This document shows, one piece after another, positions 10,466-19,736 of a stretch of 64,000 nt of DNA; positions within the stretch are counted from its first letter, which is position 1; each line of letters opens with the position of its first letter. The notes under the pieces were generated by a model. That model did not search any database. It had not been told where the DNA came from and was given only the letters and a program-made list of their open reading frames with translations. This stretch comes from Cordylochernes scorpioides (Eukaryota > Arthropoda > Arachnida > Pseudoscorpiones > Chernetidae), in assembly GCA_030710605.1 (NCBI GenBank), contig CP092870.1, positions 15,848,684 through 15,912,683 on the forward strand. The letters are read 5' to 3'. The position numbers and the translations under genes are program-made.

Positions 10466-11491
10466 AAGGCGATAAATAAAGTGGTCGGAGGGGCCAGACA
10501 CATATTCCAGCTCACCAGGAAGAATGGACATGTCCTGGTGCGTCTGACAAGCAAGTCTCTAGTGGAAGGCCTCATTGAGGGGGCCTTGAAATCGAAGGCA
10601 CGATCCTTAGGACCTTTCCTTTCCGTAAAAGGTCGAGAAACTAACCATCGGGAATCTCCCTTTCTACCTGGAGGATGCCGTTATCATCGACGCCCTGCGG
10701 CCCTATGGGCGCGTTACGTCCATCGCCCCCTAACAACTCAAAGCTGGGGTATATGGCTACACAGACGACCGTCGTGATGCCGACATCAAAACTAAAGGCG
10801 ACACCTTGCCGTCGTTCCTGACCTTCGGAATAAGGTGCTATAAATGCAACAACCAGGGTCACCGCAGAGCCAACTGCCTAATGCTTGCTAGGACCACCGG
10901 CCCCAAGCAAGTATCATCACTCTCCCCCACAGATGTCCCATCACCGACCGCGCCTCAGCTGCCCAGCCAGCTAGCACCCGCGCCTTCTGCACCAGCACCC
11001 CCTGTTCCATCTGTGGAGGTACCAAGTAATGTTCCCGCGGCTCACACTTCGCCCTGTCGCTCCACCGCGCCTCAGCCTCCTGAACCAACGTCCGCTTCTC
11101 CCCATGAGGAGGGGAGTCAGCTCCAGCCGTAGTAGCCCCACCACTTTCCCTACCTGCCCTGGGAACTTATGAACTCCAGACCTCTCCTGAGCCTTTTGAG
11201 ACTTCTACCCTATGAAGAAGGAAAACGAGGATCAGCTAGACAAGATATTTGACCAGCTGAATGATTCATCTTTCCTGAGCCCCCTATATAAGAAGGGAAT
11301 GTTTTACAGGGATGACATCGTGTACGGGACTCTTTACCCCCCCTGATAGGGAGTTTCTACTCGAGGAACTCTCGTCTGAAAACAGGATAATTCTCTCCGA
11401 ATTCCTCAACATTGTCATCGAGCATGTTGGGGATAAGAAATCAAGAATTGGCAAGGGCTTGTCCACACTCAAGGCGGCCTGTAGCTCCTGA
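10466..11491 (+). pseudogene. Second gag-like segment fused behind RT, copy A
   Basis: Starts at KVVGGARHIFQLTRKNGH, homologous to the middle of gag (GPRGITQFNRMNGH in the intact copy). It continues through a frameshift to a preserved knuckle CYKCNNQGHRRANC (CX2CX4HX4C), a proline-rich linker, and a C-terminal helical segment (MKKENEDQLDKIFDQ) ending at TGA 11489-11491. It is diverged from the first gag half of the same element, so it is not a simple tandem duplication of it. Confidence 0.8.
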
Positions 11492-11624
11492 TAGGATCCA
11501 GATGTCCCTTCGAAGAGGGCTTCGTCTGGTGTAAATATTTTCTTTATTTTTTTCTAATTTCACCCAAACTCTCATTTTGCTGTTGACTAGATGTCAATAA
11601 ACTTATTTTAATTGTCAAATTGTC

Positions 11625-11680
11625 GCACCACTATACCACTCAGAATACACACCACTAAACCACTCACAACGCACACATAA
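11625..11680 (+). repeat. 25-bp minisatellite, short tract behind copy A
   Basis: About two degenerate units of the CCACTAAACCACTCACA repeat between the LINE 3' end and the shared flank. Confidence 0.8.
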
Positions 11681-12039
11681 TTTATATCATAGAGTTCTAT
11701 TTTTTATTTAAAATTTGGGGAAGCCATTTTACCTCTGGCGATCTGATCAACCCCTGACGTCATGAGTCCTGTCAAGACGACCAACAGTAGATATGCCTAA
11801 GACCAATCGCCAGCTCGGCTTAAAAAATGACCCATAGTCAAATCGTCATCGCTAAACCATGGCCTAGGTGGCATACCTATGGCCAGTTGTCGTGACAGGA
11901 CAAGTTTTCACCAGGAGGTAGTCAGACCCGAGGTTCATAGAGGCTTCCCCGGCGGGCGCTGGGCCGGCAATGGCAACAATCGGTCGTTTCTAGGAACTCT
12001 ATATATTCTATCTATCGAAGGATGAATCAATCCGTGTCA

Positions 12040-12226
12040 GATATATTCATTATGAATCTTGGATCAAACTTATTTATTGATATCTTCCCATATTTCGACG
12101 TTGTTGCCTCTGCTAGGGACATCCGCTACAAACACTATTCACTTGGAATTCTATCCACAGCCTCGGATTATTGGAAGAATAAATAGTTTTGATCCAAGAT
12201 ATAGGCGATCTCTTCCTAATTGATAT
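12040..12226 (+). other. Recurrent short coding-like segment in the flank
   Basis: Frameshifted relative of the open frame at 25509-25709. See that entry for description. Equivalent copies lie near 35870-36090, 45960-46170 and 59545-59755. Confidence 0.35.
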
Positions 12227-12540
12227 ATAAGAATGTAAAAATGAATAAACTGTAATGAAACATTATTTTGAATAATATAAAAATTGACTTGTTAATATAA
12301 TGCCTTTTTAGCGCAACCTGAAACTGAACTATTGAATGAAGATTTATTATAATTATGTATTTTATATTTATAATTGATAATATAATTTATGTATAATTTT
12401 AATGGGTACATTAACAAGGTTCTTTCTACGGAATTTTTATTCTTTGTTCAAAAATCACTTCATTAGGTACCGCTCAAAAAGAGCAACCTAATTTATGATA
12501 ATTGCAACAATAAATGTTAAGGTTATTCACATATTAAAAC

Positions 12541-12617
12541 AAAGTGTCCAATGCGGGATTTGATCCCGGTTAATGGCTGTCGGGAATCGAGGGTTTTAAC
12601 CCCTCGTCCACCGACTT
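12541..12617 (-). repeat. tRNA-like segment in the array flank
   Basis: Reverse-complement reading gives an A-box-like GTGGACGAGGGGTTAAAAC region and a B-box-like GGGATCAAATCCCGC. Diverged copies lie at 28038-28110, 36386-36461 and 47620-47692. Pairing of the acceptor stem is poor. Likely a tRNA-derived repeat carried by the duplicated unit. Confidence 0.45.
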
Positions 12618-13235
12618 CTTTCCTTCTGTTCTTTCTGCGGAACATTCACTCTAGCAGCAACATATAAAAATAAGAAAGATTAAAAGGGAACCTTCACTAT
12701 TTTCCATTAAAACTTTTAATCAAAATGTTATCAGTTTAACAAATAGGTGTATAGGTGAAGTTCAACATTAAAATATAGGCTATTGAGAGCCTAATCAAAT
12801 TAAACCAATACCTAATTTACATTTTTTGTGAAAGAAACATGAGAGATCTGGAATGAATTCTTCACTATAATTTGAAAATATAGCCAAAAATCTGATTAAC
12901 TTTATTGTTTTCATAAAGCCTGATGCTAATATTACTGCATATGTTTGTTAATAATGCATCCTAGGGAATTTTCATCCCAGGGATATTTCATCCAAGGAAA
13001 ATTCAAATTAACCAAGTACTAGAATAATTTACCTATTTCAGGTATTAGGGACGGTGAAATATTGCTGGATCATGTTTGATAGACAATAACAAAAGTCTTT
13101 CGAGAATCATTCACTCGAGCAGAACATTGGAAAAAAACAAATTTGTTTGGTCAAAAATAAGCTATTTTGATAATAAATAAATCCTTATGAGATAATAAAG
13201 ATGTATTTATAAATGTAATATATAATATTCATTTT

Positions 13236-14582
13236 ATGTGTCGCCATGCTGGCGAGGAGAATGCAAATTCTGCCGCGGCGGACGGAATTTTTGCCAATCC
13301 TTCTGCTAACGGCGCTGAAAAGACCGCAAAGAACTGGGCTGATAGAATGGAGGAGGTAGAGAAAAACAAGGATGGCTACACCGTGGTGAGGAATAAGAAG
13401 AGACGCCGTGACTCGGGGACATCTAACACCACAACGGCGCAGACCAGCAGCGCCGAAACAAGCGGAACTACCAGCGAAGCGCCACGAAAACGCAAGACTG
13501 GAACGCGGTCACCGCAGGCCCAGGAAATCAGGGTCACGCGAGCCCACATCGCGGACGCCAGGCCTCCTCCACCCAGGGTCAGTGCATGTACATCGAGCAC
13601 TGCCTGACTTCACTCACTACCAGTATATCCAGGCAATAAAGTGGTCGGCGGGGCCAAAAACATCACCCAACTGAACGAAATGAACAGCCACGCCCTGCTT
13701 AGCCTGACCACTAAGGCCCTTGAGGAGCGCCTCATCGATGGAGGCCTTGAAATCGAAGGCAAAACCCTCAGGACCTTCCCCTTCCGCAAGAGGGCGGAGA
13801 GGATCACCATCGGAAGCCTCCCCTTCTTTGTGGAAGACGCCACCATCATCGAGGCGCTGCGGACATATGGGCACGTGACCTCCATCGCCTCCATGCAGTT
13901 CAAGGTGGGTGAATACACCTACGCAGACCGTCGCCGCGAGGACTACGTCCTCCTCCACGGCAGCGTAAAAATGGAGAGACTGCCCACCCGCCTGGACGTT
14001 AAGACCAAAGAGGACACCCTGCTGGCCTTCCTGACCTTTGGCATTAAGTGCTCGAAGTGTAACAAGTAGGGTCACCGCAGGGCCAATTGCCCAGTGCTCG
14101 TCAATTAGACCACTGGCCCCAGGCAAGCAACACCCTCCTCCGCTACCGATGCCAAGTTACCCACCGCACCTCAGCAACCCAGGCAGCCAGCACCTGCGCC
14201 CGCTGCACCAGCACTCCCTACTCCACCTGGGGAGGTGCCAATCAAAGCTCCCACGGCCCCTCGCTCCACGGCGCCTCAGCCTGCTGGACCAGCATCCCCT
14301 ACTTAACCAGCCATCGTAGCCACTCCTCCTCTTCTTTCTGCCCCGAGGACCCTCGTGAGCGAGACGGCTCCTACAAACATCGAGATGATGGACGTGGAGA
14401 ATCGGGAAGAGGAGAGAACCGATTTGTCCTCATGACGCCGAATGCCGAAGCTCACAGCCGCCCAGAGGCCCGCTGTAATCAAGCTGATCCGCGCCTTAAT
14501 GAACTTGCGACCTGGCTCCAACTCCTTCATCTACAAGCGGCACTTGAAGGCCCAGAAAAAACTTGAAGAAAAGGTTCAATGA
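13236..14582 (+). pseudogene. Tx1 gag (ORF1), copy B
   Basis: Opens with the basic N-terminal part (NWADRMEEVEKNKDGYTVV, then KKRRRD), matching NWADSEMVEVEDNDGYTLV in the intact copy. The frame is lost at about 13600 and regained at about 13641 (ITQLNEMNSHALLSLTTK). A stop falls inside the zinc knuckle: CSKCNK followed by TAG at about 14067. The linker and C-terminal helix lie beyond. Both lesions recur in copy C, and the first in D and E. Confidence 0.85.
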
Positions 14583-16478
14583 ACTTCCGCGTCGCCACCA
14601 TCAACGCGCGTGGGCTCGCCACTCGGGGGAAGAGCCTGGTACTCTGCCATCTTCTGAAATAACATCAAGTGGACATCGCGTTCGTCCAGAAAACGAATAT
14701 CTCCTACCTGGACCACGCCCAAGACCTCTGCCTCGGCTACGGTGCCGCAGTGAGGCCACCTGTAGCCATCTCGGGATCCGGACTCGCCTGCATCTTCGGG
14801 CCAGGTATCGCCGTTCTGCGTCAGCGTGTCCTGTGGCCGGGTCACATCACCTTGGCCGTCTTCGATGTCCACGGACAGGAGATGGCTTTTATCAATGTCC
14901 ATCTTTCTCATAACTCTCACGAGCGGCTAGAGCAACTAGAGCTTATTGCGGTAACTGCCATCCAAGAGGAAGTCTGGGTCCTCGGCGACTCTAATATCAG
15001 GGAAGATAGGGAATTCTCTTCGTCCTCCATGGATTCCCTCACCTCTCTACAGGATCTGGCGACGCAGCCACCCTGTTCGACGCCGCCCACCTGCCCACCA
15101 GGGTCGCTAGTCACGGCGAGCGCATTGAGAGCAACCGACTGGACTGAATCCTAGTTCCCGCGGGCTTCCTGGATCGTGTGAACAGACACACGACAACCCA
15201 CTATCATCTCTCCGATCACCGAGCCCTGCTGCTCCAGGTTGATCCGCCCGCTCCCTCCTCCCAGCCTTGCATAGCCGCGCTGCTTCGCTCGGGGCTGGTG
15301 CAAGAACACCTGGCTGGCTACATCAGGGACCTGGAGGAGAACATCAGCGACCTAGAAGATGTGGCGATATGGGAGAGATGGACGGACATCAAGGCTGGAC
15401 TACTCGCCGAGCCAAGATCTCTCCACGTCTCACGCGCCGCAGCTGCTGATGACGGTTATGTCGCCCGGGCTCGGAGATACATTGCGGCGCAGCTGGAAGC
15501 ATCGTCGGTTAAGGCCGACTACCCGACCTTGCCTAACATCGCACGTGTGATGAATCCTCGCCGACATGCCATCATCATCAGGGACGACGACGGCCGCGTC
15601 ATCGAAGGCCCCGAGCTGCGGCGAAAGGCCTTTGAGGTCTTCCGGCCCCGCTTCGCCCGCGCAACCTGTGATCCGGCGGAAGGCGCGGCTTTCATCAGAA
15701 GCACAACGACCTCCATCGAATTGAACGAGGACGACCCACTCCACCGGGCTGAAATCTCTGCGGCTGAGGTAGCTACCGCCATCCACCGCCTCCCTCGCGG
15801 GAGAGCTCTCGGCTGGGACGGACTGCCTTGAAGCATGTCTTCGCCGCTTCTCAGCTTCGCGGTGCCCTGCCTCTATCCATGCGGCGAAACGCAATATGCC
15901 TGATCCCCAAAGCTCGCAGAAATCGCAGCTATAGGCCCGTCTCGCTCCCGTTGGCAGACTACAGGGTGGCATCCATCCTCCTCAGTCGCCTCAAGCCCCA
16001 CCTACCAGCCTTGGTGCCGGAGTCCCAGACCAACGCCGTGCCCGGAAGGTCCTCCTCCTGGAACATGGCCCGGATAACTGATGCCGTCGAGGAGGCTACT
16101 GCTGGCGGCTCGCCGCTGGCCGTCGTGGGCGTCGACCTCGAGTCCGCCTTCGACTCCCTGAATCGCGGCTTCCTTCTATCCTTGATGGTGTCCCTGCGCC
16201 TCCCACCGGCCTTCGTGGGTTGGACACTGCTCTTGTACGCCGGGGCGGACGCGACAATAAGGGCAGGTCAACATCAAACGGCTGCCATACATCTCCTCAA
16301 TGGCCTGAGACAGGGCTGTGCCGTCAGCGCAGCCGCGCTCTTCATCATCGCGACGGGGCCACTGCTACGTCGCCTGGATATGATTCTCGGCGTGGGCAAT
16401 GTCATTGCCTACGCAGACGACATCGCCCTTCTGGTCCATCGCGACGAGCAGTTCGTGTAAGTCCTCGAAGACGGCCTT
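14579..16478 (+). pseudogene. Tx1 ORF2 (EN-RT), copy B
   Basis: Starts at the ATGA overlap. A CAA-to-TAA stop (near 14660) and the catalytic QET-to-QKT change (Lys codon 14690-14692) lie early in the endonuclease. Later segments are 14669-15154, 15178-15831 and 15828-16460, separated by indels. RT motifs remain (SAFDSLNRGFLLSL, GLRQGCAVSAAALF, AYADDIALL). The frame stops at TAA straight after DEQFV, just before the fusion to the second gag-like part. Confidence 0.88.
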
Positions 16479-17552
16479 AAGGCGATAGATAAAGTGGTCG
16501 GAGTGACCAGACACATAATCCAGCTCACCAGGATGAATGGACATGTCCTGGTGGGTCTGACAAGTAAGTCTCTAGCGGAACGCCTCATTGACGGGGGCCT
16601 TGAAATCGAAGCCACGATCCTTAGGACCTCTACCTTCTGTAAAAGGTCGAGAAACTAACCATCGGAAATATCCTTTTCTACGTGGAGGATGCCGTCATCA
16701 TCGACGCCCTGCGGCCTTATGAGCGCGTTTCCTCCATCGCCCCCAAGAAACTCAAAGCTGGGGAGTATGGCAAACACTGATGCCCGTCGTGAGGCCTACA
16801 TCCACGAAAGCATAAAAATCTAGAGGCTGCCCACCCGCCTCGACATTAAAACTAAAGGCGACACCTTGCCGGCGTTCCTGACCTTCGGAATAAGGTTCTC
16901 CAAATGCAACAACCGGGGTCACCGCAAAGCCAACTGCCCAATGCTTGCTAGGCAGACAATCGGTCTCAAGCATGCATCACCACCCTCCCCCACTGATGTA
17001 TCTTCACCGACCACGCCTCAGCAGCCCAGACAGATAGCACCCGCGTCTTCTGCACCAGCACCCCCTGCTCCATCTGTGGAGGTGCCAAGTAATGGTTTCG
17101 CGGCTCACACTTCGCCCCGTCGCTCCACCGCGCCTCAGCCTCCTGAACCAACGTCCGCTTCTCCCCATGAGGAGGGGAGTCAGCTCCAGCCGTAGTAGCC
17201 CCACCACTTTCCCTACCTGCCCTGGGAACTTATGAGCTCCAGACCTCTTTTGAGCCTTTTGAGACTTCTACCCCCATGAAGAAGGAAAACGAGGATCCGC
17301 TAGACAAGATATTCGACCAACTGATTTATTCATCTTTTCTGAGCCCCTATATAAGAAGTAAATGTTTTACAGGGATGACATCGTGTACGGGACTCTATAC
17401 CGCCCGATAGTGAGTTTCTCCTCGAGCAACTCTCGCCTGGAAACAAGGTAATTCTCTCCGAATTTCTCAACATTGTCATCGAGCATGTTGGGGATAAGAA
17501 ATCAAGAATTGGCAAGGGCTTGTCCACACTCAAGGCGGCCTGTAGCTTCTGA
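16479..17552 (+). pseudogene. Second gag-like segment, copy B
   Basis: Begins KVVGVTRHIIQLTRMNGH and carries frameshifts, then CSKCNNRGHRKANC (an intact CX2CX4HX4C knuckle), a proline-rich linker, and a C-terminal segment from MKKENEDPLDKIFDQ to TGA 17550-17552. It is more diverged than the other copies. Confidence 0.78.
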
Positions 17553-17685
17553 TAGGATCCAGATGTCCCTTCGAAGAGGGCTTCGTCTGGTGTAAATATT
17601 TTCTTTATTTTTTTCTAATTTGACCCTAACTCTCATTTTGCTGTTGACTAGGTGTCAATAAACTTATTTTAATTGTCAAATTGTC

Positions 17686-17918
17686 ACACCACTAAACCCC
17701 TCACAGTTACACACCACTAAACCACTCATAGTTACACACCACTAAACCACTCAAAATTACACACCACTAAACCACTCACAGTTACACACCACTAAACCAC
17801 TCACAGTTACACACCACTATACCACTCACAGTTACACACCACTATACCACTCACAGTTACACACCACTAAACCACTCACAGTTACATACCACTAAACCAC
17901 TCACAATACACACCACTA
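17686..17918 (+). repeat. 25-bp minisatellite left of the intact Tx1 element
   Basis: About nine units with core CCACTAAACCACTCACAG, some with CCACTATACC. The last unit is cut at ACACCACTA, where the intact Tx1 element begins. The array resumes on the other side at 23256. Confidence 0.92.
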
Positions 17919-18144
17919 TCGAGCGGCCACGCTTTTTTTAGCTCCGCCGTTTTTCACCTTTGGCAGGTGTAAAAATGCCGAAAGGTGTGTAGAAAGTGAT
18001 ACCGGCTGAAAGCCCTGAACGAGCTGCTCGTGAGCCTGAAAGGCTCAGCTCGAAACCTCAAACCGGTGCTGAGATATCAGCGAAAATTGCTTTACAGAAG
18101 AGTTCTTCTGAAGAAATTAAAGAAAATTCTAAACACTTGCAAAT
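17919..18144 (+). promoter_or_regulatory. 5' UTR and likely internal promoter of the intact Tx1 element
   Basis: Non-coding or N-terminal leader sequence absent from the chimeric copies. The first plausible start, ATG at 17975, is followed after five codons by TAG. The same frame then stays open from 17993 to about 18130, reading ESPERAAREPERLSSKPQTG. Either the leader is untranslated or the ORF1 N-terminus carries a nonsense change. Promoter role is inferred from position only. Confidence 0.4.
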
Positions 18145-18404
18145 TTGCCTGCTGGCAAGGAGTATGCAAATCCGGCCGCCGCGCGTGACGTCACGGCGCC
18201 AACGACTGCTGCTGCTACCAGCGACATTCCAGCCTCGCTCAACTGGGCCGACAGCGAGATGGTGGAGGTGGAAGACAACGACGGCTACACCCTAGTGAAG
18301 GGCAAGAAAAGGCGCCGCACTTCAACATCGGAGCTAGCTGCTAAGCAGCCTGGCAAGCCTGCTGAAATGCCCAGCTCCCAGCAGCCAAAGCGGCCAACAG
18401 GGCA
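18145..18404 (+). pseudogene. N-terminal gag segment, frameshifted from the main ORF1
   Basis: Reads LPAGKEYANPAAARD then NWADSEMVEVEDNDGYTLV and a basic GKKRRR patch in one frame. It aligns to the opening of ORF1 in copies B and C (AGEENANSAAANG, NWADRMEEVEKNEDGYTVV). It is out of frame with the main gag frame that starts at about 18405, with a one-base difference around 18385-18404. So ORF1 of this otherwise intact copy has a broken N-terminus, or translation starts further downstream. Confidence 0.7.
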
Positions 18405-19736
18405 GTGCCGCCTAAGGAGATCAAGGCAACACGCGCGAATATCGCCGAAGCCAAGGCGAGACAGAACACCACCAGCCACGAAAACTACGTCTTCGTGGAA
18501 CTGTGCCCTGACATCCCGGACTACTCCTACCTCCGGGCAATGAGCGCGCTATTTGGGGGGCCAAGAGGCATCACGCAGTTCAATAGAATGAACGGACACT
18601 ACGTCGTGGGCCTCGAGAGCAAGGACCTTGCGAACCGTCTGGTCGCGGACGGCCTGGAGATCGAGGGAACGACCCTCAAGGTCTTCCCCTTCCGCAAGAG
18701 GGCCGAGCGAATCGTCATCGCCAACCTGCCCGGATTCGTAGAGGACAGCGCCGTCGTGAGCGCCCTGAACACCTTCGAAAGGATCACCTCCATCGCCCCC
18801 ATCTTGGTCAAAATGGGGGAGTTCACCTTCAACGACGGCCGCCGGGAGGCCTTCATACTGCTCAAAGAAGGCGTCAAACTGGACAGGCTGCCCACCCGCC
18901 TGGAAATCAAGTCCAAAGGAGACACCCTGCCGGCCTTCCTCTCCTTCGGCATCAAGTGCTCGAAATGCGGGAAGCAGGGTCACCGCAGAGCCAACTGCCC
19001 AGCGCTCGCCAGGCAAGGGAACGGCAGCCCCAGGCAAGCAGCGTCTCCCACCGACGCAAGGCCTCCCCCCCCTCCTCCTCCTCAGTGGCCAAGGAAGCCG
19101 GCACGTGGGCCCGCAACACCGGCGTCCCCTGTCCAACCGGCGAAGACATCAGCCGAGGCTCCGGCGATCCCCTCGGCGCCCCATCCTGCCGAACCGTTGG
19201 ATCTCGCCCAGCCCGCCCCTGCTGCCCACCCTGCTCCACCTGGGGAGATGCCAACCAAAGCTCCCGCGGCCCCTCGCTCCACGGCGCCGCAGCCTGCTGG
19301 ACCAGCACCCCCTACTCAACCAGCCATCGTTGCCTCTCCTCCTCATCTTCCTGCCCCGAGGACCCTCGTGAGCGAGACGGCTCCTACAAACATCGAGATG
19401 ATGGACGTGGAGAACCGGGAAGAGGAGAGAACCCATTCGTCTTCAACATCCCAAGGGCGCAATAAGATCAGGGCCACACTCGACGACTTTATCGAGAGAG
19501 CCCCCAGCACCCTGTTTGACGAACTCGAGAAGCTTGGCCTCCAAAGGGAAAGAGTACTGCATGCCCTCCCCTCTACTTCGAAATTCGACACCCTGATGCC
19601 GGAGCTCACAGCCGTCCAGAGGCCCGTCTTAACCAGGCTGATCAGCGCCTTAATAAACCTGCGACCTGGCTCCAACACCTCCATCTACAAGCGGCTCGTG
19701 GAAGCCCGGAAAAAACTTGAACAAAGAGCTCAATGA
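18405..19736 (+). CDS. Tx1 ORF1, gag-like nucleic-acid-binding protein
   Basis: About 443 codons open, 1332 bp. In order: EIKATRANIAEAKARQ and a segment around GPRGITQFNRMNGHYVVG; the Tx1-type block RIVIANLPGFVEDSAVV to GRREAFILLKEGVKLDRLPTR split by short loops; a single zinc knuckle CSKCGKQGHRRANC (CX2CX4HX4C); a long proline-rich linker (about residues 215-325); and a C-terminal helical region. The stop TGA overlaps the ORF2 ATG as ATGA. The first codon at 18405 is GTG, so the true N-terminus is probably upstream, across a frameshift. Role by family: binding the element RNA and forming the RNP. Confidence 0.88.
   Translation: MPPKEIKATRANIAEAKARQNTTSHENYVFVELCPDIPDYSYLRAMSALFGGPRGITQFNRMNGHYVVGLESKDLANRLVADGLEIEGTTLKVFPFRKRAERIVIANLPGFVEDSAVVSALNTFERITSIAPILVKMGEFTFNDGRREAFILLKEGVKLDRLPTRLEIKSKGDTLPAFLSFGIKCSKCGKQGHRRANCPALARQGNGSPRQAASPTDARPPPPPPPQWPRKPARGPATPASPVQPAKTSAEAPAIPSAPHPAEPLDLAQPAPAAHPAPPGEMPTKAPAAPRSTAPQPAGPAPPTQPAIVASPPHLPAPRTLVSETAPTNIEMMDVENREEERTHSSSTSQGRNKIRATLDDFIERAPSTLFDELEKLGLQRERVLHALPSTSKFDTLMPELTAVQRPVLTRLISALINLRPGSNTSIYKRLVEARKKLEQRAQ
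19733..19736 (+). promoter_or_regulatory. ATGA stop-start overlap between ORF1 and ORF2
   Basis: The ORF2 ATG overlaps the ORF1 TGA by one ATGA tetranucleotide. The same arrangement is kept at 8505, 14579, 32288 and 55999. Stop-start reinitiation of this type is established for some two-ORF LINEs; here it is inferred from sequence. Confidence 0.75.

Larger units (their letters stand above)
7683..11624 (+). mobile_element. Chimeric Tx1-type LINE, copy A
   Basis: 5'-truncated member of the chimeric family. The order is the C-terminal half of gag, APE endonuclease, RT up to the YADD box, then a second gag-like C-terminal half and a 3' UTR ending TTTAATTGTCAAATTGTC. It lacks the first third of gag and the upstream flank. 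The 3' end abuts minisatellite repeats (11625-11680) and then the flank shared by all units. The RT-gag join is open in frame here, as in copy E. Confidence 0.9.
11681..13239 (+). repeat. Shared inter-LINE flank of the array, unit A to B
   Basis: About 1.55 kb that recurs with small changes after each LINE: at 25150-25990 plus 28018-28269 plus 30486-30948; 35509-36624 plus 37137-37397; 45616-46310 plus 47439-47845; 54247-54703; and 59191-60022. Landmarks are CGGCGGGCGCTGGGCCGGC (near 11951), TACCGCTCAAAAAGAGCAAC (near 12468), a minus-strand tRNA-like stretch (12541-12617), and GAGAGATCTGGAATGAATTC (near 12840). This copy lacks the Helitron-like insert present in the equivalent place (about 12778) in three other units. 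Confidence 0.88.
13240..17685 (+). mobile_element. Chimeric Tx1-type LINE, copy B
   Basis: Longest-span chimeric copy with the full left end, starting near CATGCTGGCGAGGAG, which aligns to the intact element about 220 bp inside its 5' end. Order is gag, EN, truncated RT, second gag-like half, 3' UTR. About 75 bp of RT are deleted near 15830. It is followed by ten or so minisatellite units and then by the intact Tx1 element. Confidence 0.92.

Noticed and set aside
11681..13239. The shared flank as a 5' UTR of the chimeric LINE
   Set aside because: Not excluded, but the intact Tx1 element has an unrelated 5' UTR, and the flank is followed and preceded by other units in fixed order, so a duplicated genomic flank is simpler.
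18549..19136. Long minus-strand open frames opposite the Tx1 gag and ORF2 (also 20680-21159, 22043-22474, 13617-14126)
   Set aside because: They are shadows of GC-rich codons on the plus strand; they show no domains and repeat wherever the LINE does.
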